Of a stretch of DNA of 64,000 nt, positions 59,658 to 64,000 are shown one piece after another. Positions within the stretch are counted from its first letter, which is position 1, and every line of letters begins with the position of its first letter. The notes under the pieces were generated by a model. That model had not been told where the DNA came from. It was given only the letters and a program-made list of their open reading frames with translations, and searched no databases. The translations under genes were made by a program, and so were the position numbers. The stretch comes from Mucilaginibacter yixingensis. GTDB taxonomy: Bacteria; Bacteroidota; Bacteroidia; Sphingobacteriales; Sphingobacteriaceae. The stretch spans positions 2,542,001 to 2,606,000 of the forward strand of contig NZ_CP160205.1 in NCBI RefSeq assembly GCF_041080815.1, written 5' to 3'.

Positions 59658-60626
59658 TTATGCTTTTTTTAATATAACGCGCTTCCAAAGATCCTGCATA
59701 AATCCTAAACCGTAGGCGGTTAATTGAATAAAGGCAGCAATTAGGCTCAAAAATGCAACTTTTGGCGATTTATTTTTAATTAACGAATGAAAAAATATTA
59801 ACAAAAAATAGATTGCCAACATTGCATTGGCCAGTAGAGCGATCTTTAAACCTAATATATTTAATATTACAGCAGTTAGCAAACCCAACGTAAACACAGC
59901 CGGGAAAAAGTGCACCAGTTTCAGCTCTGACGGGAAAAATTTATAAATATTGATCCGCGCCCTGCCGAAAAAGTGCAGCTGTTTAAAAAACTGCCTGAAG
60001 TTAGTGCGACGCTTGTGATACACTTTAGCATCAGGGATCAGCCCTATTTTGAAACCTTTGGTGTGGATGCGGATACTGTACTCTATATCCTCACCCAGGT
60101 AAGGAATAATAAATCCACCGACACTCTCCCAAACTTTGCGCGAGAGCCCCATATTAAAGCTGCGCGGGTGGAACTGCCCTATCCCCTTTTTGTTGCCACG
60201 GATGCCTCCGGTGGTAAACGGCGACGTCATGGCATAGCTAATGGCCTTTTGTATGGGGGTAAATGATGGATGTGCAGCATCCGGCCCGCCGTAGCAGTCA
60301 AGGTAATCATGCGAAAGATGATCTGCTACAATTTCCAGGTAGTTAGCAGGGATCAGGCAATCAGAATCGAATATGATAAAATAATCGCCTTGGGCACGCT
60401 CAAACCCATAGTTGCGGGCAAAACCCTGACCGCTATTGGGCTTCTCAAAATATTTTACATCCAGCCGGTTTTCATAGCTGCGCACAATATCTTCGGCACG
60501 CAGTTTAGAACCGTCCTCTATCACCAGCACCTCAAACCGGGTATAGGTTTGGCGGGTAAGGGTATCCAGCAGTTCATTAATCTCCTGCGGGCGGTTATAG
60601 AGCGGTATAATGATAGAGAAAAACAC
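59658..60626 (-). CDS. Family 2 glycosyltransferase with C-terminal membrane helices
   Basis: 322 residues. GT-A fold: FSIIIPLYNRPQEINELLDTL at the start, nucleotide-sugar binding VIEDGS, and the metal-binding FDSDC with D87 and D89. The segment after 160 holds the acceptor site (YLGEDIEYSIRIHTKGF). Two or three C-terminal helices anchor it to the inner membrane. The start codon is GTG at 60624-60626. It probably builds cell-surface polysaccharide or glycolipid; the sugar is unknown. Confidence 0.92.
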   Translation of the reverse strand: MFFSIIIPLYNRPQEINELLDTLTRQTYTRFEVLVIEDGSKLRAEDIVRSYENRLDVKYFEKPNSGQGFARNYGFERAQGDYFIIFDSDCLIPANYLEIVADHLSHDYLDCYGGPDAAHPSFTPIQKAISYAMTSPFTTGGIRGNKKGIGQFHPRSFNMGLSRKVWESVGGFIIPYLGEDIEYSIRIHTKGFKIGLIPDAKVYHKRRTNFRQFFKQLHFFGRARINIYKFFPSELKLVHFFPAVFTLGLLTAVILNILGLKIALLANAMLAIYFLLIFFHSLIKNKSPKVAFLSLIAAFIQLTAYGLGFMQDLWKRVILKKA

Positions 60627-60640
60627 TTTAGATAGATGTA

Positions 60641-60768
60641 AGATTTGAGATATGAGACTTGAGGTGAGCGCTTATTTAGATTTGATACACAGATTGGAAA
60701 TGAGATAAGAATAAAATTAATTTAATTTCAATTCTTGTCTCATTTCTCCAATCTCACGTCTCAAATCT
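60641..60768. repeat. Nested inverted repeat (AGATTTGAGA family)
   Basis: The outer arms agatttgagatatgaga (60641-60657) and tctcacgtctcaaatct (60752-60768) pair at 15 of 17. The inner arms, from agattgg at 60691 to the start of the right outer arm, pair with small gaps. It fills the gap between two glycosyltransferase genes. Confidence 0.75.
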
Positions 60769-60773
60769 AAAAA

Positions 60774-61724
60774 TCAGACCACTTCCTCGATCTGGTATTT
60801 GTTTCTGTCGGTGCCGTTACGTGCAATAAGCTCGGCCACAAAACCTGTTAAAAACAGTTGTGAACCAACGATAATGGCCGTAATAGCAATGTAGAACAAC
60901 GGCATCTCAGTAACATCGCGGTAAGCGCGGTGATGAGCTATGAGATAAAGTTTCTCGGCCAGGATCCAGATAGAAATGATAAGACCGGTAAAGAAACTTA
61001 GCACCCCCATTGAACCAAAGAAGTGCATCGGGCGCTTACCAAACTTGCCGACGAAGAAAATAGACAGCAAATCCAGAAACCCGTTAATAAACCGGCTCAT
61101 GCCAAACTTGGTTTTGCCGTATTTGCGGGCGCGATGCTCTACCACCTGCTCGCCTATCTTTTTAAAACCAGCCCATTTAGCCAGCACGGGGATATAGCGG
61201 TGCATCTCGCCATACACCTCAATATTTTTTACTACGGCGCCACGATAGGCTTTCAGTCCGCAGTTAAAATCATGCAGGTTGTTGATACCCGACATTTTGC
61301 GGGTAGCAGCATTGAACAACTTGGTAGGGATAGTTTTGCTGAGCGGATCATAGCGCTTGGCTTTCCAGCCGGAGATCAGATCGTAGCCTTCTTCTTTTAT
61401 TCGACGGTAAAGTTCCGGAATTTCGTCTGGGCTGTCCTGCAAATCGGCATCCATGGTAATTACCACATTGCCTTTGGTTGCCTCAAAACCGGTGTTGAGC
61501 GCGGCAGATTTACCGTAATTACGACGGAATTTAATGCCTTTAATGGCCGGATTCTGGTCTTTCAGCCTAACGATCATATCCCATGAGCCGTCGGTACTGC
61601 CATCATCAACCAAAACAATTTCGTATGAAAAACGATGCTCGTCCATCACCCTGGCTATCCATGAGGTAAGCTCGGGCAATGATTCAACCTCATCGTATAA
61701 AGGTATTACAACTGATATATCCAT
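60774..61724 (-). CDS. Family 2 glycosyltransferase, DPM1/GtrB-like
   Basis: 316 residues. N-terminal GT-A domain MDISVVIPLYDEVESLPELT with VLVDDGSTDGSWD and the metal site MDADLQDSPDE (D92 and D94), as in dolichyl- or undecaprenyl-phosphate sugar synthases. Two C-terminal membrane helices (SMGVLSFFTGLIISIWILAEKL and FYIAITAIIVGSQLFLTGFVAELI) match the GtrB layout. It likely transfers a sugar to undecaprenyl phosphate at the inner membrane, supplying donor for surface glycan decoration. It is adjacent to another family 2 enzyme on the same strand. Confidence 0.92.
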   Translation of the reverse strand: MDISVVIPLYDEVESLPELTSWIARVMDEHRFSYEIVLVDDGSTDGSWDMIVRLKDQNPAIKGIKFRRNYGKSAALNTGFEATKGNVVITMDADLQDSPDEIPELYRRIKEEGYDLISGWKAKRYDPLSKTIPTKLFNAATRKMSGINNLHDFNCGLKAYRGAVVKNIEVYGEMHRYIPVLAKWAGFKKIGEQVVEHRARKYGKTKFGMSRFINGFLDLLSIFFVGKFGKRPMHFFGSMGVLSFFTGLIISIWILAEKLYLIAHHRAYRDVTEMPLFYIAITAIIVGSQLFLTGFVAELIARNGTDRNKYQIEEVV

Positions 61725-61833
61725 TGGTAAGAGGAAACGTAAACCATACCTGCGCTATTGTGCATCAGGGTTAGGCACGTGGCGCAAAAATATAAAAAAG
61801 CTGCTATATTGTATGCGTTGCCCAACACCACAA

Positions 61834-62262
61834 ATGTTTATGTTGATAACGCTATCTATCATTCTTGAAAATCCGAATATTGACGTAAGCTTTGCGCTGC
61901 AAAAAGGATCAGGAAGCAGGTTTGAAGTAGCGCAAAGGCAGCAATCAAAAACCGGCGAAGATTTGTGTTTTGAACTGACAACTGAAGTAAAGCCCGACAA
62001 AAACAATCCTCATCTAGCTGATTTTAGAGGTCCGTTTATTCAGGGGACTCCCGGCGAACGTTTCATCTACCTTAATATCGGGAAATACGCGGGTGCCGCC
62101 GATGAGCCGTGGGATCGCCGGTTGAAAATTCCGCTGACCGGCATCAGTATGGCTACGGCAAACGACAATGTACACCTGATTACCCACGTATCCGGCCAAG
62201 GCAAAGACGGCACCCCCAATTGCGCTACCGTAAAACCATTTGTGGGTTGGAAATTGAAATAA
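61834..62262 (+). CDS. DUF5990 family protein
   Basis: 142 residues: the LITLSIILENPNIDVSFALQKGSGS start, ADFRGPFIQGTPGERFIYLNIGKYAG, DEPWDRRLKIPLTGIS and the C-terminal GKDGTPNCATVKPFVGWK follow DUF5990 proteins closely. The function is unknown. The start is not certain: ATG 61834 or 61840 fits the family N-terminus, while ATG 61813 would add seven residues. The much longer open frame back to 61534 is antisense to the glycosyltransferase gene and is not real. Followed after 7 bp by the YnfA-like gene. Confidence 0.85.
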   Translation: MFMLITLSIILENPNIDVSFALQKGSGSRFEVAQRQQSKTGEDLCFELTTEVKPDKNNPHLADFRGPFIQGTPGERFIYLNIGKYAGAADEPWDRRLKIPLTGISMATANDNVHLITHVSGQGKDGTPNCATVKPFVGWKLK

Positions 62263-62269
62263 CAATTAA

Positions 62270-62599
62270 ATGAACATCATCAGATCTTTTGTACTTTTTA
62301 TACTGGCTGGCCTGTGTGAAATTGGCGGCGGCTACCTTATCTGGCAATGGCTAAAAGCCGACAAACCCGCCTGGTATGGCCTAACCGGCGGAATAATATT
62401 GATACTTTATGGTGTGGTAGCTACCTGGCAAACAGCATCATTCGGTCGGGTTTATGCCGCTTATGGTGGTATATTTATTATTTTATCAGTTTTATGGGCG
62501 TGGAAAATTGATGGTTTTAAGCCCGATAAATATGATATTATTGGCGCATTGATAGCTTTATTAGGCGCTTGTATTATAGTTTATGCACCGAGAAAATAA
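62270..62599 (+). CDS. YnfA/UPF0060 family membrane protein
   Basis: 109 residues with four membrane helices. The start IIRSFVLFILAGLCEIGGGYLIWQWLK and the VYAAYGGIFIILSVLWAWKIDGFKPDKYDIIGALIALLGA segment are diagnostic of the YnfA/UPF0060 family. It is thought to be a small drug-resistance-type transporter related to the SMR family; the conserved glutamate in LCEIGGGY corresponds to the residue expected in the membrane centre. It is in a probable two-gene unit with the DUF5990 gene (7-bp gap). Confidence 0.93.
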   Translation: MNIIRSFVLFILAGLCEIGGGYLIWQWLKADKPAWYGLTGGIILILYGVVATWQTASFGRVYAAYGGIFIILSVLWAWKIDGFKPDKYDIIGALIALLGACIIVYAPRK

Positions 62600-62606
62600 C
62601 ACTGAA

Positions 62607-62702
62607 GCTGAAAGGTAAAAGCGTAAAGCCAAAAGCATACTGCCATTTTACCCGTTTGTATTAGAAAAAAGCTTTTTACTTTAACTTTTCTGCTTTTAGC
62701 TT
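62607..62702. repeat. Inverted repeat (AAGCTGAAAGGTAAAAGC family)
   Basis: Arms at 62607-62638 and 62671-62702 pair at about 23 of 32. Single arms of the same family lie at 23251 and 46601, and a close relative at 50209-50254. It separates the convergent YnfA-like and Ig-like genes. Confidence 0.7.
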
Positions 62703-62710
62703 AAAAGAGA

Positions 62711-63046
62711 TTAATTAGTCACCACAATAACCAGCTTACCTTTGGTGGCGCTGTTTTTATCTTTAACACTTACCCAGGTTGTACCTGGCGATGTTGCATA
62801 GATAATACCCGTCTGAGACACAGTGACAACCGACTCATCACCTGTTGACCAAACAACGGGAAGGGTAGAAAAACTATCGGGCGTAAATACGGGTTTCAGG
62901 GTCTGGGTATCTCCAACCTTGAGATTTAAAGTTTGATCATTAAAAGAGATGGATTGCAGGACGCTTTGCAAGTCGGCTTTCTGGCAAGAGAATGCGCCGA
63001 TCATAAGGATAAGGAATAGGATACCGTAGATGCGTTTCACCTTCAA
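62711..63046 (-). CDS. Ig-like (BIG_2) domain lipoprotein
   Basis: 111 residues: a lipoprotein leader (ILFLILMIGAFSC, acylated C21) and one bacterial Ig-like group 2 domain (ISFNDQTLNLKVGDTQTLKPVF, VVWSTGDESVVTVSQTGIIYATSPGTTWVSVK). It is probably a short surface or periplasmic adhesion module on a lipid anchor. The start is ambiguous: TTG at 63046 or GTG at 63040, both just ahead of the leader. It is monocistronic, convergent with the YnfA gene. Confidence 0.83.
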   Translation of the reverse strand: MKVKRIYGILFLILMIGAFSCQKADLQSVLQSISFNDQTLNLKVGDTQTLKPVFTPDSFSTLPVVWSTGDESVVTVSQTGIIYATSPGTTWVSVKDKNSATKGKLVIVVTN

Positions 63047-63192
63047 TTAGGGATTTATGAGGGTTCAAAAATAGGAGATATTTTAAATATTAAAAAAATA
63101 CTTATCAACATAAAGCACTATAAAACAGTCATAAACAGTATATTATTCCTAAAAGCTCTAAATTAATTAAAACATTTCGAAAACAACCTACG

Positions 63193-63232
63193 TAAAAAAG
63201 CAAAGGGAACGTATATAACGACGCTCCCTTTT
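63193..63232 (-). terminator. Terminator of clpB
   Basis: On the minus strand, a 10-bp stem with one mismatch (63231-63222 with 63211-63202, aaaggga core) precedes a T run. It lies about 30 bp after the clpB stop codon. Confidence 0.8.
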
Positions 63233-63262
63233 TCATTATTAAAAGCTTTACGAGCTGATAAA

Positions 63263-64000
63263 TTACTCGTTATTTCCGGTATTCATAAACACAAACTGAT
63301 TATCAAACATATCCAGCTTGATGGTACTGTTACGGTCCACTTTTCCCGCCAGTATTTGTTTAGACAACTCGTTCAGGATCTTTTTCTGAATAACACGTTT
63401 AAGCGGGCGGGCACCAAACTGTGGATCATATCCTAACTGAGCCAGCCAATCCAGCGCCTCGTCAGATGCATCAATGGTAATACCCATCTCGGCCAGTGTT
63501 TGCTGCACGCTACGGAACTGCAGTTTAACAATATCGCCAATCTCATTTCTACTTAGCGGAGTAAACATGATAATCTCATCAATACGATTCAAAAACTCTG
63601 GCCTGATAGTTTGACGCAACAACTCAAACAGTTGATTTTTAGTCTTAGCTATTACCCCCTCCTTGTTGTTCTCTTCGTCATACCCCTGGAAATTCTCCTG
63701 AATAATATTTGAGCCGATGTTTGAGGTCATGATAATGATCGTATTCTTAAAGTTTACCACGCGGCCCTTGTTATCTGTAAGGCGGCCATCATCCAGCACT
63801 TGTAGCAAAATATTAAATATATCTGGGTGTGCCTTTTCAATCTCGTCAAGCAAAACAACACTGTAAGGCTTGCGGCGAACAGCTTCGGTTAACTGACCGC
63901 CTTCATCATAACCTACATAGCCCGGAGGCGCGCCAATTAACCGAGATACGGCATGACGCTCCTGATATTCTGACATATCTATACGCACCAATGCCTGCTC
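63263..64000 (-). CDS. clpB: Chaperone ClpB, C-terminal part (cut by window edge)
   Basis: 246 residues continuing past the window edge. The second AAA+ module is visible from about its middle: [27 protein letters not shown] with the substrate-pore tyrosine (GYVGY), Walker [12 protein letters not shown], sensor 1 [10 protein letters not shown], the arginine finger in [14 protein letters not shown], and sensor 2 [13 protein letters not shown]. The C-terminal hydrophobic tail ends NTGNNE. ClpB disaggregates proteins together with DnaK in the cytosol. The N-terminal domain, the first AAA+ module and the middle coiled coil lie outside. Confidence 0.93.
   Translation of the reverse strand, partial: EQALVRIDMSEYQERHAVSRLIGAPPGYVGYDEGGQLTEAVRRKPYSVVLLDEIEKAHPDIFNILLQVLDDGRLTDNKGRVVNFKNTIIIMTSNIGSNIIQENFQGYDEENNKEGVIAKTKNQLFELLRQTIRPEFLNRIDEIIMFTPLSRNEIGDIVKLQFRSVQQTLAEMGITIDASDEALDWLAQLGYDPQFGARPLKRVIQKKILNELSKQILAGKVDRNSTIKLDMFDNQFVFMNTGNNE

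Noticed and set aside
61534..61833. Long N-terminal extension of the DUF5990 open frame
   Set aside because: The region up to 61724 is antisense to the glycosyltransferase gene, and DUF5990 homologues begin at about the LITLSII segment.
1..64000. CRISPR array, tRNA or rRNA genes, phage genes
   Set aside because: No regularly spaced direct repeats, no tRNA cloverleaf or rRNA-like segment and no phage structural genes were seen.

Overview
This 64-kb window is a chromosomal piece of a Bacteroidota bacterium, most likely family Sphingobacteriaceae (Mucilaginibacter/Pedobacter-like). This rests on gene content and style: type II glutamine synthetase, DUF4251 proteins, a GxxExxY protein, CarboxypepD_reg-like and GH3-like proteins, scarce Shine-Dalgarno sites, TAnnTTTG-type -7 motifs and many long palindromic intergenic repeats. 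The genus is inference. No rRNA, tRNA, CRISPR array, prophage or transposase gene was seen.

Layout. 1-5.3 kb: an M16 peptidase pair (the first cut by the window edge), a HEAT-like protein, a small uncharacterised protein, an FMN reductase overlapping a DUF2132 gene, and two tandem paralogous lipoproteins. 5.5-8.1 kb: htpG and a DUF4251 protein. 8.2-10.6 kb: molybdate importer modABC. 10.7-15.8 kb: glutamate dehydrogenase, a cytochrome c maturation block (ccmB, ccmC, ccmD-like, with a CarboxypepD_reg protein between ccmB and ccmC), and a DNA alkyltransferase. 15.9-22.7 kb: a signalling cluster of two hybrid histidine kinases around CheR and CheB. 23.2-30.1 kb: a nitrogen or gamma-glutamyl cluster (HAD hydrolase, APH-like kinase, GS-like ligase, divergent GGCT-like gene, type II glutamine synthetase). 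It contains a palindrome-bounded GxxExxY element and two copies of an apparent small RNA.

30.2-43.5 kb: a pectin and rhamnogalacturonan locus. It holds rhamnogalacturonan acetylesterase, GH28, two pectinesterases, GH43, a GH105-type hydrolase, and uxaB/uxaA for intracellular galacturonate catabolism. A divergent LacI-family regulator has a perfect palindromic operator candidate beside it and a related site ahead of the GH105-uxaA operon. Extracellular de-esterification and depolymerisation would feed tagaturonate/altronate reduction and dehydration. SusC/SusD, the uronate isomerase and the KDG kinase/aldolase are not in the window.

43.7-64 kb: malate:quinone oxidoreductase; a MacB-type ABC exporter whose adaptor gene is reduced to a 3-prime remnant fused to a truncated VOC gene; an MFS exporter; two thioredoxin-fold proteins; an NlpC/P60 lipoprotein; mutS, rseP, dxr and a GH3-family gene; two glycosyltransferases; DUF5990; YnfA; an Ig-like lipoprotein; and the 3-prime end of clpB.

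The most unusual material is intergenic: at least eight families of long imperfect palindromes, the GxxExxY element lying exactly between a stop and a start codon, the two matching small-RNA candidates, and the exporter junction that looks like a large deletion or a mis-join.
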